Shown: positions 8,721 to 19,470, numbered from the stretch's first letter. The stretch is 64,000 nucleotides of DNA from Actinomycetales bacterium (GCA_018969715.1 JAGWXT010000003.1:1-64000), one strand, 5' to 3'. Translations and numbers: made by a program. The notes: generated by a model from the sequence alone, not told the origin.

Positions 8721-10553
8721 ATGAGCCACTACCTGTCCAACCTGCGCGACATCGAGTTCAACCTGTTCGAGGTCGTCGGCACCGGCCAGCGGCTCGGGAC
8801 GGCGCCGTTCGCCGACCTCGATGTGCCGACTGCGCGAGAGATCCTCGCTGAGGTCAATCGGATGGCCGAGACGGTGTTCGCTGAGAGTTTCACCGAGAGC
8901 GACCGGAATCCCCCGGTGTACGACCCGGCGACCCACTCCCTCGTCACCAGTGAGGCCCTCAAGCAGTCGTACGCCGCCGCCTGGGAATCCGAGTTCTGGC
9001 GTATCGGCCTCCCCGCTCACCTGGGGGGGACCGCGTGTCCACCCTCGCTGCAGTGGGCGGTTGCGGAGTTGCTGTGTGGGTCGAACCCAGCGGTCTTCCT
9101 CTACCTCTCCGGACCCAATTTCGCCGCTGTCATCGATGCGCTCGGCACCGAGGAGCAGCGTGCGATCGCCGGTCACATGCTGGAACGTCAGTGGGGTGCC
9201 ACCATGGTGCTCACCGAGCCCGATGCGGGTTCCGATGTCGGCGCCGGCCGGGCGAAGGCGGTTGAACAGCCCGACGGAACCTGGCACATCAGCGGGGTAA
9301 AGCGCTTCATCACCAGCGGTGAGAGTGACCTGAGCGAGAACATCGTCCACTTCGTCCTTGCCCGACGCGAGGGTGGACCACCCGGCACGAAGGGGCTGTC
9401 GCTGTTTCTCGTCCCCAAGTTCCTGTTCGACCCGGTGACCGGTGAACTCGGCGCCCGCAACGGTGTCTATGCCACGAACGTCGAGAAGAAGATGGGCTTG
9501 AAGGCCTCCGCCACCTGTGAGCTCACCTTCGGAGAGCGCGAGCCCGCCGTGGGCTACCTGCTCGGAGATACCCACGATGGCATCGCCCAGATGTTCAAGG
9601 TCATCGAGTACGCCCGGATGCTCGTCGGTACCAAGGCGATCGCCACCCTGAGTACCGGATACCGCAATGCCCTCGCATATGCCCAGACCCGAGTGCAAGG
9701 CCCCGACCTCGCGGCTATGGCCGACAAGACCAGCCCGCGGGTGACGATCATCCACCACCCGGATGTACGTCGATCGCTGATGCTGCAGAAGTCCTATGCC
9801 GAGGGAATGCGCGCACTGCTGCTCTACACCGCGGCCTGGCAGGACGAGATCATGACCGCCGAGGCAGCGGGTACCGACGCGAGCCTGGCCACCCGCGTGA
9901 ACGACCTGCTGCTGCCGGTGGTGAAGGGGGTTGGCTCGGAGCGGTCCTACGAGATGCTCTCCCACTCACTGCAGACCCTCGGTGGCTCGGGGTACCTCAT
10001 GGACTACCCGATTGAGCAGTACCTGCGCGACGCCAAGATCGACACCCTCTACGAGGGCACCACCGCCATCCAGGGACTTGACCTGTTCTTCCGGAAGATG
10101 GTGAAGGACCAGTTCACGGCGGTAACGCGCCTCGCAGCCGACATCACCGAAACGGTGAAGGCTGACACCGGTGATGGTCGGCTGGCCGCCGAACGCGCCG
10201 CTGTCGGCCGGGCACTTGAGGATGTGCAGGGCATCCTCGGTGCAATGGGCGGCTGGGCGATGGCGCATCAGCAGGAGCCGACCGCGCTGTACAAGGTTGG
10301 ACTCAACACCACCAGGCTGCTGATGGCCGTGGGGGACCTGCTCATCGGATGGCTGCTGCTGCGTCAGGCGGAGGTGGCGCAGGCCGCTCTCCTGCGCGAT
10401 GACCTCACGCCGGCTGACCGCTTGTTCTACGAGGGCAAGGTGGTCACCGCGGGCTGGTTCGCCGCCAATCGCCTGCCACTGCTTGCCGCGGAGCGGGTTA
10501 TGGCCGAGACCACCACCGATGACGTCATGCGCCTGCCGGAGGGGGCCTTCTAA
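8721..10553 (+). CDS. Acyl-CoA dehydrogenase
   Basis: [69 protein letters not shown]. Confidence 0.93.
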   Translation: MSHYLSNLRDIEFNLFEVVGTGQRLGTAPFADLDVPTAREILAEVNRMAETVFAESFTESDRNPPVYDPATHSLVTSEALKQSYAAAWESEFWRIGLPAHLGGTACPPSLQWAVAELLCGSNPAVFLYLSGPNFAAVIDALGTEEQRAIAGHMLERQWGATMVLTEPDAGSDVGAGRAKAVEQPDGTWHISGVKRFITSGESDLSENIVHFVLARREGGPPGTKGLSLFLVPKFLFDPVTGELGARNGVYATNVEKKMGLKASATCELTFGEREPAVGYLLGDTHDGIAQMFKVIEYARMLVGTKAIATLSTGYRNALAYAQTRVQGPDLAAMADKTSPRVTIIHHPDVRRSLMLQKSYAEGMRALLLYTAAWQDEIMTAEAAGTDASLATRVNDLLLPVVKGVGSERSYEMLSHSLQTLGGSGYLMDYPIEQYLRDAKIDTLYEGTTAIQGLDLFFRKMVKDQFTAVTRLAADITETVKADTGDGRLAAERAAVGRALEDVQGILGAMGGWAMAHQQEPTALYKVGLNTTRLLMAVGDLLIGWLLLRQAEVAQAALLRDDLTPADRLFYEGKVVTAGWFAANRLPLLAAERVMAETTTDDVMRLPEGAF

Positions 10554-10619
10554 CCGACCCGTCGGCCGGCACGACCGGTCGGAGCCGCCGCGGCCCGACC
10601 GCAAACCACGCGCCTACCC

Positions 10620-12419
10620 CTACATGAGCGGAAGCGCGGGAGCGCCGGGCAAAGTCCGGGGGGTGACCGTTGCGGCTTCCGAGACGCCGCCGGACCCGAC
10701 TGCATTCACCGCGCGCAGCCGGATGGTGTAGGTGACTCCGTTCACGAGTCCGCCGATGCTCAGCGGGCTGCTGGTGCCCGCCGGAGTTCGGGTCTCCCAG
10801 GACGCACCGTTGTTCACGGAGTACTCGTAGGAGGTGATCGGCGCGCCGCCATTGGTCGCCGGTGCAAGGAATGCCACGAATGCCCTGCCATCTCCGGGTG
10901 TTGCGGACACCATTCCGGGTGGCGAGGGTGCGGAGGCAGTGGACGGCGTCCGGGTCGTGCAGGTAGCCCCCGCGGCATTCGTGGCGCACACCTCTGCAAA
11001 CCATGTCTGTGCTGGGGCGAGTCCCTCGATCACGCAAGTGGTGGCGCTCGTCGTACTGCATGAGGCGATTGATTCCGTCGTGACCTCGCCGGCATAGGCG
11101 CGCACGAGGTGGCCGGTCAGCGGAGTTCCGCCGTTGACCGACGGTGGTGCCCACGTAGCAGACAGGCGGCCGTCGATCCAAACCAGTCGCAGCTGCCCCG
11201 GCGCACCGGGCGTTGTCCGCGGAGTCGCGACCACTGTTCCTGACGCCGGCCCCGCACCAGCGATATTGACCGCCCTCACCTTTACTCGATAAGTCGTGCC
11301 ATTGACCAGATCGGAGACCGCGATTGCGGGTGTCGACAACGAGTCATGAGGCCGCCACGTGACGCCATCGTTGGTCGAGTACTCGTAGCGAGTGATCGGC
11401 GCTCCCCCGTCGCGCGCCGGGGGGCTGAAGCGGATGAGTAGCTGGCCGTCACCGGCCGCCGCGCTCACTGAACTTGGGGCCTCCGGAGTCGACCGGGGGG
11501 TGACAACCACTGATTCCGATGCCGGTCCGGCGCCAGCCGCGTTCACGGCGCGCACCCGGATGGGATAAGCAACACCGTTCACGAGGCCGGTTATGGTCAA
11601 TGCAGGCACTGGAGCGAGTGCGCGGGAAACCCACGTGCGGCCGTCATTGATCGAATACTCATAGCCGCTGATCGTTGATCGCCCGTCCGCTGCGGGAGTA
11701 TTGAAGCCGACGCTGACGCGTCCATCGCCGGGGCCGAAAGTTACGCCGGTTAGCCCCAGTGGTAGGCCTGGTCCCATGATGACCGGATCGGATGCAGTTC
11801 CGCGCCCGGCAGCATTCACCCCGCGGACCCTCACCGAGTAGGTCATGCCATTCACCAGGCCCCCAATCACCGCAAGACCGAGAGCCGACGCTTCGCCTGG
11901 AGAGCGGATTGTCACAGGCGCAGCATCGGCCCAGGAGTTTCCGCCGTCGATTGAGTATTCGTAGCCCACTGTCGGGGCTCGACCGTCCGAAGGCGGTGCT
12001 GCGAACTGCACAGTTAGTTGTCCTTCGCCCGGTGTCACGGTGACTGACCGCGGTGCGAGGGGTGCCCCCGGTCCGACAACGATCAGAACGGAGGCAGGGC
12101 CGGCACCCGCCGCATTGACCGCGCGCACTCGAATTCGATAGGACACTCCATTGACGAGGCCACCGATGATCAAGGGGCTTGCAGTTGAGGCTGGGATCCG
12201 GGCAATCCAAGTGGCGCCGTCATTCAGTGAGTACTCATAATTCAGGAGTGGGGTGCCGCCGTCGCTGGCGGGCGGGGCGACATCGATACTCACCTGACGG
12301 TCACCGGGAACGACGGCTAGCGTGTTGGTGGGGCGAGCTGTAGCTGCCGCGGGTAGGGCGATCAGTGGGAGGAGCAAGAGTGCGGCGGTGGCCGGCGGCC
12401 AGGGCAGGGAACGGCGCAT
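10620..12419 (-). CDS. Secreted protein composed of six fibronectin type III modules
   Basis: Signal peptide MRRSLPWPPATAALLLLPLIALPAAATA; repeating YEYSxNDGxTW...IxGLVNGxxYxIRVRAVNAAGxGPAS modules; start chosen at ATG 12419. Confidence 0.88.
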   Translation of the reverse strand: MRRSLPWPPATAALLLLPLIALPAAATARPTNTLAVVPGDRQVSIDVAPPASDGGTPLLNYEYSLNDGATWIARIPASTASPLIIGGLVNGVSYRIRVRAVNAAGAGPASVLIVVGPGAPLAPRSVTVTPGEGQLTVQFAAPPSDGRAPTVGYEYSIDGGNSWADAAPVTIRSPGEASALGLAVIGGLVNGMTYSVRVRGVNAAGRGTASDPVIMGPGLPLGLTGVTFGPGDGRVSVGFNTPAADGRSTISGYEYSINDGRTWVSRALAPVPALTITGLVNGVAYPIRVRAVNAAGAGPASESVVVTPRSTPEAPSSVSAAAGDGQLLIRFSPPARDGGAPITRYEYSTNDGVTWRPHDSLSTPAIAVSDLVNGTTYRVKVRAVNIAGAGPASGTVVATPRTTPGAPGQLRLVWIDGRLSATWAPPSVNGGTPLTGHLVRAYAGEVTTESIASCSTTSATTCVIEGLAPAQTWFAEVCATNAAGATCTTRTPSTASAPSPPGMVSATPGDGRAFVAFLAPATNGGAPITSYEYSVNNGASWETRTPAGTSSPLSIGGLVNGVTYTIRLRAVNAVGSGGVSEAATVTPRTLPGAPALPLM

Positions 12420-12508
12420 AGTCGTGCACTCCAGTGCAAGGGTTGAGTTGCTGTTGCGTTTGCAGATACGCAACGGTACCAAGGGGGAGTGCGGGGTAGT
12501 TGGGGGGT

Positions 12509-13339
12509 TCAGCGCAGGACGCGGTCACGCAGGAAGGGCATGCGCTGCCGGGCGCCGCTGGGCGCCGCCGGATCGACGTCAGCAGACACCACCTGCTCAC
12601 CCGCGGTCCCCTCGGCCAACACCGCTCCCCATGGATCGACGATGACACTCGCGCCGCCGAGGGTGATGGTGTCACCCCCAGCCTCGCCGACCGGGTGACT
12701 GCCAACCCCATTGCAGGCGATCACCCACGCCTGGTTCTCGATCGCGCGGGCGCGGGTGAGCACCTGCCAGGCGTCGATGCGCTGCACCGGCCACCCGGAG
12801 CACATGAGAAACGTCTGGGCGCCCTGATCGACCATCGCCCGGAACAACTCAGGGAAGCGCAGGTCGTAGCACGTGGCCAGCCCCGTCCTCCCGAAGGGTG
12901 TGTCGACCACGCACACCTGCTCGCCCGCGCGCAGATGTCGCGCCTCGCCGGTATCGAATCCGAATAGATGGATCTTCCGGTAGCACCCGATGAGCTCACC
13001 GGACGGGTTGATCAGCAGCGCAGTATTCGTCACCGCCCCGCTGGGATGACGCTCGGCGATGGAGCCGGCGTGCAGCCAGCAGCCACGAGCCACCGCCGCC
13101 TCTGACAGAGCCGCCACCGTTGGGCCAGTCAGTGGCTCCGCGTGCGCGAGCACGGCCGCGGTTGCAAAGGCACCCGCCTGCCACAACTCAGGCAGGACGA
13201 TGACCGTCGGGGGTGTCAGCTGCTCGCGCCGATCGCGCAGCTGGGTGAGGATCCGCTGGGTGCGCGCTGCCGGCTCTTCCCCGACATCACTGCGCACCTG
13301 CCAGAGCTCAACGTGGACAACATCGGGGACGGCTGGCAC
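12509..13339 (-). CDS. Carbon-nitrogen hydrolase (nitrilase superfamily)
   Basis: VIVLPELWQAG (Glu), CYRKIHLFGFDTGE (Lys), GLATCYDLRFPELFRAMVDQGAQ (Cys). Confidence 0.9.
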   Translation of the reverse strand: MPAVPDVVHVELWQVRSDVGEEPAARTQRILTQLRDRREQLTPPTVIVLPELWQAGAFATAAVLAHAEPLTGPTVAALSEAAVARGCWLHAGSIAERHPSGAVTNTALLINPSGELIGCYRKIHLFGFDTGEARHLRAGEQVCVVDTPFGRTGLATCYDLRFPELFRAMVDQGAQTFLMCSGWPVQRIDAWQVLTRARAIENQAWVIACNGVGSHPVGEAGGDTITLGGASVIVDPWGAVLAEGTAGEQVVSADVDPAAPSGARQRMPFLRDRVLR

Positions 13340-13362
13340 AGCGGTGACACTAGTGTGACGAA

Positions 13363-14310
13363 GTGCTGGTGACCCGCGCGCCGGTATCGATGTCGGTCAT
13401 GGGTGCCATGACGGTCATCTACCTGGTCTGGGGGTCGACTTACCTCGCCGTCGCATTCGTCGTCGACACGATGCCGCCGCTGATCGCCAGCGGCCTGCGC
13501 TTCGTCCTCGCCGGGCTCCTCATCGGTGGGTTGGTCTGGGGGTTTCGGGGCCGTCGCGCCCTGTTCCCGCGCGGCCGGGCGATCCTCACCGCCGGCGGTA
13601 TCGGGATCATCATGATCGGCATCGGCAACGCTGCCCTGGCGTTGGCCGTCCGGTATGTCGACAGTGGGCTGGCGGCCTTGATCATCGCCATCACCCCGGT
13701 GTGGATTGCCCTGCTCCGGCTCACCGTTGGCCAGCGACCGGCGGTGATGACGTGGCTGGGGATCGCCATCGGGCTAGTCGGGGTGGTCGCCCTCATCGGC
13801 CCATCGGACCGGGCAGTCGGCTCGGTGCTGTGGGCGGGGGTGCTGATCGCCGGCTCGGTTGCTTGGGCATTCGCCTCCTTCCTCACCACACGGGTGGAGA
13901 TGCCCCCGGATGCGTTCGCGGGTGCCGCGTGGGAGATGCTCATCGGCGGAGGGGCGTCACTGCTGATGGGGGTGGCGGTCGGCGAGCAGGTGGGTGACTT
14001 GTGGTCAGCCGACAGCCGCAGTTGGATCGCCTTCGGGTACCTCTCGGTTGTTGCCGCGCTGGCGTTCGCCGTCTATGTCTGGTTGCTGACGAACGCCCCG
14101 ATCTCGCTGGTGGCGACCTATGCCTACGTCAACCCGGTCGTTGCGGTCACCCTCGGGGTGCTGTTCAACGGTGAGCGGGTGACCGTCGGCCTGCTCACCG
14201 GCGGGGTCATCGTGCTGCTCGGGGTTGTCCTCGTCGTTGGCGGCGAGCGTCCGCATCGCGCACCAGCAAAGGATTCCGTGCCCGCCGGTCACCCCGGTGA
14301 CGTGGGATGA
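13363..14310 (+). CDS. EamA/DMT family transporter
   Basis: IYLVWGSTYLAVAFVVDTMPPL...SGLRFVLAG; ten hydrophobic segments; C-terminal ATYAYVNPVVAVTLGVL. Confidence 0.88.
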   Translation: MLVTRAPVSMSVMGAMTVIYLVWGSTYLAVAFVVDTMPPLIASGLRFVLAGLLIGGLVWGFRGRRALFPRGRAILTAGGIGIIMIGIGNAALALAVRYVDSGLAALIIAITPVWIALLRLTVGQRPAVMTWLGIAIGLVGVVALIGPSDRAVGSVLWAGVLIAGSVAWAFASFLTTRVEMPPDAFAGAAWEMLIGGGASLLMGVAVGEQVGDLWSADSRSWIAFGYLSVVAALAFAVYVWLLTNAPISLVATYAYVNPVVAVTLGVLFNGERVTVGLLTGGVIVLLGVVLVVGGERPHRAPAKDSVPAGHPGDVG

Positions 14311-15674
14311 GTTCCGATCAGATCAGCGACCGCGTCGGCGAAGAGGCGCGTGTGGACGGCGACATCCGCCAGTGTCGTGGCCGGGCACATGAGCGCCATA
14401 TTGTGAAATGGCGTCATCAGAACACCGCGGTTGGCCATAAATAGGTGCAGGTACTCATCGAGTCCGTCGTCACCCGCCAGCGCCGCGGCGGTGCCGGTGC
14501 GCGGTGCCGGGTGGGTGAACCGGTACTCGGCTCGGGCACCGAGTTGGGTGATGCTCCATGGAACTCCGGTTCGCGCGAGGGTCTCTGCCACCCCTGCGGT
14601 GAATTGATCGGCGCAGGCGATCATCCCGGTGAACGCCTCGTCGGTGAGCACTTGGGTGAGCGTGGCCCGCATCGCCGCCACCGACAGCGCATTCCCTGCA
14701 AGGGTGCCACCGACACCACCGACATCGACGAGATCGGCATCGCCGCTGCCGAGGATCCGTTCGGCGAGGTCGGCGCTCAGGCCATAGGCGCCGGCGGGGA
14801 TGCCGCCGCCGATGGCCTTGCCGATCGTGACGATGTCCGGCTGCAGACCCCATGCAGCGGTAGCACCGCCGGGGCCGGCCGAGATCGTATGCGTCTCATC
14901 GATGAGCAGCAGGGCGCCGTGGGCGGTCGCCTCGGCGCGGAGGAACTCAAGGAAGCCGGGTTCGGGCAGGACGATGCCGATATTGGTCAGTGCCGGCTCA
15001 GTGATGATGCAGGCGATATCGCCGTGGCGCAGGGCTGCCAGCACGGACTGCTCGTCGTTGAACTCCGCAACCCGAGTGGTGGCGTCGACGGGATTCGGGG
15101 CACCGACGTTGCCGGGACGGGACAGGGTGCGGCCCGCCGATCCCGCGATGACGAGGGTCTCATCGACGCTGCCGTGGTAGCCGTAGGCGAAGGCGAGGAT
15201 CCGTTGGCGGCCAGTGAGGTGCCGGGCGATCCGCAGCGCCCACCGGTTGGCATCGGTTGCCGTGAGGGTGAAGGACCAGCGCGGCAGGCCGAAGCGGTGG
15301 GCGAGCTCAGCCGCCACTGGGGCGGCGTCCTCGGTGGGCAGCATGGTCGTCGCACCGCCCCGGGTGCCGAAGCGCTCGAGGACTGCCGCGACGACGGGTG
15401 CCGGACTGTGTCCCGCCATCGCACCGGTATCCCCGAGGGCGAGGTCGAGGTACTCATGGCCATCGATGGTGCGGACGCGGTTGCCATGGGCCTGATCGAG
15501 GATGAGCGGAAATCCGCCGTACCACTTGTTCATCCACGTCATCGGCACACCGCCGAGTAAATGCGGGGCGTCGGCGAGCGCCAGCGCCCTCGGGTTGCGC
15601 CGGTGGTGCTCGCTCCGCTCACGCGCAAGCAGCGTCATCAGTCGCTGCGGATTGACCCCCCACTCGCCCACCAT
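14289..15674 (-). CDS. Class III aminotransferase (PLP; glutamate-1-semialdehyde aminomutase-like)
   Basis: LLIDETHTISAGPGG, DIVTIGKAIGGGIPAGAYG PLP-lysine motif. Confidence 0.85.
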   Translation of the reverse strand: MVGEWGVNPQRLMTLLARERSEHHRRNPRALALADAPHLLGGVPMTWMNKWYGGFPLILDQAHGNRVRTIDGHEYLDLALGDTGAMAGHSPAPVVAAVLERFGTRGGATTMLPTEDAAPVAAELAHRFGLPRWSFTLTATDANRWALRIARHLTGRQRILAFAYGYHGSVDETLVIAGSAGRTLSRPGNVGAPNPVDATTRVAEFNDEQSVLAALRHGDIACIITEPALTNIGIVLPEPGFLEFLRAEATAHGALLLIDETHTISAGPGGATAAWGLQPDIVTIGKAIGGGIPAGAYGLSADLAERILGSGDADLVDVGGVGGTLAGNALSVAAMRATLTQVLTDEAFTGMIACADQFTAGVAETLARTGVPWSITQLGARAEYRFTHPAPRTGTAAALAGDDGLDEYLHLFMANRGVLMTPFHNMALMCPATTLADVAVHTRLFADAVADLIGTHPTSPG

Positions 15675-15757
15675 GTGACGATAGCCCCGTCTGGGGTGCG
15701 CTGCCGAGACTCGTCCCGCTGACGCCGCCGATGGCTGACGCCGGCGATACTTTGGGC

Positions 15758-16480
15758 ATGTTCGACACCGTCCTCGGCCTGCCCCTGCATCCGCTGATCG
15801 TGCACGGTGTTGTCGTGCTGATCCCGCTTACCGTCATCGCGATCGCTGTCGGGGTCATTCGCCCCGCGTGGGGCCGACCTGCCAGTTCCCTTGCTGCCAT
15901 CGCAGCCCTGCTCTCCGCCGTCTTCGCCTTCACCGCGACCCAGTCGGGGGAGGCGCTGGCCGCGCGCGTCGGCTCGCCTGGCGCACACCAGCAGTGGGGT
16001 GACCGGGTGCTCCTCGCCAGTCTGGCGCTGCTGGCGGTGACGGCCGCGTGGTGGTGGTCGACGCTCCGCGGCCGGGCGACTGCTGCACACCACCGTCCAT
16101 CCCGCGCGCTCGGGTGGGGGGCACTCGCCGTGGGCGTCGTGGCGATCGTGCTGACCGTGGCCGCCGGCCACAGTGGCGCGACGGTCACCTGGCAGGGGCG
16201 TCTCGCCGCACTCGAGGCGCCCGCTGTTGCGGTGACCGAGGCGGGTATCACCATCGAGCAGGTGCGCGCCGCAGCCGCCGCCGGCAGCTGCTGGGTCGTC
16301 ATCGATGGCGCGGTCTATGACCTCACTGCGTGGGTGGCTGACCATCCCGGCGGACCACTGTCGATCGAGGCACTCTGTGGTACCGATGGCACCGATGCCT
16401 TCACCACCCAGCACGGCGGACAGGACGCCCCGACGCAGGTGCTCACCGGCTATCGAATAGGTGACCTCGTCGCGGGTTGA
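15758..16480 (+). CDS. DUF2231-like membrane domain fused to cytochrome b5-like heme-binding domain
   Basis: N-term LGLPLHPLIVHGVVVLIPLTV; C-term CWVVIDGAVYDLTAWVADHPGGPLSIEALCGTDGTDAFTTQHG; ATG at 15758 or upstream 15731. Confidence 0.78.
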   Translation: MFDTVLGLPLHPLIVHGVVVLIPLTVIAIAVGVIRPAWGRPASSLAAIAALLSAVFAFTATQSGEALAARVGSPGAHQQWGDRVLLASLALLAVTAAWWWSTLRGRATAAHHRPSRALGWGALAVGVVAIVLTVAAGHSGATVTWQGRLAALEAPAVAVTEAGITIEQVRAAAAAGSCWVVIDGAVYDLTAWVADHPGGPLSIEALCGTDGTDAFTTQHGGQDAPTQVLTGYRIGDLVAG

Positions 16481-17082
16481 CCGGCGCGTCCCCGCCGACC
16501 CGTTGGGGAACTCATGCGTCGAACCGCCTCGGCGGTAGTGAGCACCTCCGCGAACTCACCGAGCAGGCTGGCCCCGACCGCCTGGCGGAGCACCTCGGCG
16601 GTGACCACCTGCCCGTCTGCATCGATCCGGTCAAAGGTGTGCGTCGCATCGAGACAGAGGCGGGTGCGGTAGCCGAGGGCGGCGGCGAACCGGGCTGTCG
16701 TATCGCAGCAGTGGTCGGCGGTGATCCCGCACAGGGTCAGGGTGTCGATGCCCCGACGCTGGCACCAGCGGTGCAAGTCGGGCGTACCGTGGAAGGCCGA
16801 GTGCCCGGACTTCACGATGAGGACGTCACGCGGACCCGCGACCCCCGGTTTGAGGTCATTACCGGGCGTGCCCGGTCGCAGCGGCGAATGAGGTTCGGCG
16901 GAGTCATGCCGCACGACCACGATCGGTTGATCGGCCGTGCGCCAGGCATTGAGCAGACGGTGAACGTTGTGCTCACAGTCAGGGTTGTCACGCCGACCCC
17001 AACTGGCGTCATCGAAGCCCCGTTGGACATCGATGACGACCAGTGCGTGCGTCCGATGCCGGGACGCCAGACCCGCCGTCAT
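16450..17082 (-). CDS. Isochorismatase-like cysteine hydrolase
   Basis: HALVVIDVQRGFDD, VKSGHSAFHGTPD, LTLCGITADHCCDTTARFA. Confidence 0.87.
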   Translation of the reverse strand: MTAGLASRHRTHALVVIDVQRGFDDASWGRRDNPDCEHNVHRLLNAWRTADQPIVVVRHDSAEPHSPLRPGTPGNDLKPGVAGPRDVLIVKSGHSAFHGTPDLHRWCQRRGIDTLTLCGITADHCCDTTARFAAALGYRTRLCLDATHTFDRIDADGQVVTAEVLRQAVGASLLGEFAEVLTTAEAVRRMSSPTGRRGRAGQPATRSPIR

Positions 17083-17121
17083 CCGCGCAGGTCCGCGTGC
17101 GGACTCACCAGCCCGGGGTGC

Positions 17122-17517
17122 CTAACCCTTCGCCGGCGGCGACGTAGCCGCCCGAGCGGACCGCCACGGGCCGGGAATGACCCACACGATGATCGACAGG
17201 ATCCAGATCACCAGGGTCGCCATCAGCCAGGTGCCGATTCCATCGATGGTGAGTGCTCCGGTGATGAACGTTGTCACCAACAGAGCGAGGAAGGTTGCCA
17301 GGAGGCCCGTGAGCGGCAGTGCGGCGTTCGCCTTCTCGGCCAGAAGTCGCACGACGATCCAGTTGAATGCGGCGCTGAACACGGCGAAAAGCAGAACCGC
17401 CCAGATGAAGCCGAACGGCAGTGACAGTTTGAAGCCGGAGAACACCAGATCGGCGACGAACAGGCCGATCGCGGCGCTGGCAAGGCTGAGCAGCCAGCCG
17501 AGGAGGAATCGAGGCAT
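17122..17517 (-). CDS. Small multi-TM protein, phage holin-like family
   Basis: Four hydrophobic segments; MPRFLLGWLLSLASAAIGLFVADLVFSGF. Confidence 0.55.
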   Translation of the reverse strand: MPRFLLGWLLSLASAAIGLFVADLVFSGFKLSLPFGFIWAVLLFAVFSAAFNWIVVRLLAEKANAALPLTGLLATFLALLVTTFITGALTIDGIGTWLMATLVIWILSIIVWVIPGPWRSARAATSPPAKG

Positions 17518-17649
17518 GGCCCGAGGCTAGGTCTCACCCCCGACGGAGTCAAGTTCGCCACTCGGGCGGGCCGCGTTGCTACAGTCAGCCCCGCACAATC
17601 CGGCCCGAGGGCTCGGGACCGGGCTGACCCGCTCGTGAGGAGAACGAAC

Positions 17650-18228
17650 ATGGGCTACCCGAAGGACCTGCTCTCGGCGGGCGAGGAGGTCAGCTTCATC
17701 CTCCGCCCACACTTCCGCGCAATCCTGCTACCCATCCTGTGGGGTGTGCTTGTCATCACCGGTTTCGGTGTCGTCATCTACTACGTCTGGGCCATTGAGT
17801 GGCTGCGGTGGGCACTGCTGATCATCACAGCCGTCCTGGTGATCATCACCTTCATCACCCCGTTCCTGCGCTGGCTGACCACGCAGTACGTCTTCACAAC
17901 GCGGCGGATCATCATTCGCAGCGGCCTGATCGCGAAGAAGGGTCGCGATGTCCCGCTGTCAAAAGTGAACAACGTCTCCTTCAACGTCACCGTGATGGGC
18001 CGCATACTCAACTACGGCGCCCTGCAGATCGACTCGGCCAACGAGGATCAGCCCCTCATCATTGAGGACGTGCCCAGTGTCGAGAAGATCCAGAAGCGGG
18101 TCTACGACTTGTATGAGTCCGATGACGCGCGGCGCCGGACGCCGGATGCGACCACTCTGCAGCAGGTGGCGGAGGCGGTCACCGAGGTGCTGGAGGACGA
18201 CATTCGCCCGGGGAGCGCGTCCAGCTGA
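17650..18228 (+). CDS. PH domain-containing membrane protein (bPH/DUF304 type)
   Basis: LLSAGEEVSFILRPHFRAILLPILWG, TTQYVFTTRRIIIRSGLIAKKGRDVPLSKVNNVSF; ATG at 17650 with GAGGAGAACGA upstream. Confidence 0.88.
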   Translation: MGYPKDLLSAGEEVSFILRPHFRAILLPILWGVLVITGFGVVIYYVWAIEWLRWALLIITAVLVIITFITPFLRWLTTQYVFTTRRIIIRSGLIAKKGRDVPLSKVNNVSFNVTVMGRILNYGALQIDSANEDQPLIIEDVPSVEKIQKRVYDLYESDDARRRTPDATTLQQVAEAVTEVLEDDIRPGSASS

Positions 18229-19470
18229 TCACAGGACGGGCTGGTCGACGAAGGCCTTCTCGCGCAGCCCGACCAGTGGTGTGCTGATCAACAGGGATGC
18301 GATTGCCGCACTCGCTCCCGGGGAGCCGTGGGGCGGTGGGAGCGCATCGACGGTCGGTGAGGTCCGTGCCCGTATGAGGGCCTCATGGATCTCGGTTCGG
18401 TCGGCTGCACAGTCGATCACGCTGGCCGCGCGCAACCGCCCGGTCTGCCGCTCGCCGATGTTCACCGTCGGTGTCCCCAGCGCCGGTGCCTCGATCAGGC
18501 CACTGGAGGAGTTGCCGACGACGGCGTCCGCCGCACGCAGCAGGGAGAGGTACCGCTGCTGACCCAGTGACGGGAAGGCATGGGCACGGGCTCGACTCGC
18601 GCAATAGGTGCGGATGCGCTCATTGATCAGGTGCCCCTGCGGATCCGCATTGGCCAGGGTGAACACGCACTCAACATCGGGCATGCGATCAAGTGCGGCA
18701 AGTAGTTCGGTGATGTCACCGTCCGCGCTGCCCGGGCGCAGGGTGACTGGATGGTAGGTGATGAGCAGGAGCGGGCGGACGGGGTCGATCGCCAGTTCCC
18801 GGCTCAGTTCAACCCGGTCCAGCAGGGGAATGCGGATGAGGGAGTCCAACCCAACTGCGCCGACACAGTGAATCCGGTCGGGCTGCTCACCCAGTTGGGC
18901 CACCCGGCGGGCATACTCCGGCGCAGCCACGAAGTGAAGATGGGCCATCTTCGTGATGCCGTGGCGGAAGGCGTCATCGATCGCCCCGGCCGTGAGCTCG
19001 CCCCCGTGGATGTGCGCAATGGGGACGCCGGCGACCGTGGCAGCCCCGGCAGCGCACCACGTCTCGTAGCGGTCGCCGAGCACGACGAGGAGATCCGGCT
19101 GCAGCACTTCGAAGGCCTCAGCTAAGCCGAGGAATGCCCGACCCATGGACTCGGTCACTGAACGCGGGCTACCTCCGGTGGCCCTGATATCGATGAACCG
19201 ATTCGGGGTGAATCCATCGGCGGTGATGGCATCCGCTGTGCGGCCGAATTCCTCACTGAGGTGGGAGCCGGTGACGATCAGTTGCAGGGTGACCGAGGGC
19301 ACGGCGGAGAGATCCGTCATGACCCACCGCAGCAGCCCGTACTCAGCCCGACTGCCGGTGACCACGCAGATCCTTCGTCCGCTGGGCGTTGCACGCGGAT
19401 CAGCACGCCCCGTGGCACCAGCCAGCCCCGCGGCACCGGGAAGTGCGCCGGCACGGGTGGGGTCGTTCAC
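18229..19470 (-). CDS. neuC: UDP-N-acetylglucosamine 2-epimerase (hydrolysing), NeuC/LegG type
   Basis: RRICVVTGSRAEYGLLRWVM, DLLVVLGDRYETWCAA, IAHIHGGELTAGAIDDAFRHGITKMAHLHF, VGNSSSGLIEAPALGTPTVNIGERQTGR. Confidence 0.87.
   Translation of the reverse strand: MNDPTRAGALPGAAGLAGATGRADPRATPSGRRICVVTGSRAEYGLLRWVMTDLSAVPSVTLQLIVTGSHLSEEFGRTADAITADGFTPNRFIDIRATGGSPRSVTESMGRAFLGLAEAFEVLQPDLLVVLGDRYETWCAAGAATVAGVPIAHIHGGELTAGAIDDAFRHGITKMAHLHFVAAPEYARRVAQLGEQPDRIHCVGAVGLDSLIRIPLLDRVELSRELAIDPVRPLLLITYHPVTLRPGSADGDITELLAALDRMPDVECVFTLANADPQGHLINERIRTYCASRARAHAFPSLGQQRYLSLLRAADAVVGNSSSGLIEAPALGTPTVNIGERQTGRLRAASVIDCAADRTEIHEALIRARTSPTVDALPPPHGSPGASAAIASLLISTPLVGLREKAFVDQPVL

Noticed and set aside
8562-9965. 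N-terminal extension of the 955-aa minus-strand ORF 7098..9965
   Set aside because: Runs antisense through the acyl-CoA dehydrogenase and has no FAD-oxidase homology; ATG at 8561 gives a complete FAD-binding protein
14445-15560. 371-aa plus-strand ORF
   Set aside because: Antisense to the class III aminotransferase; no recognisable domain
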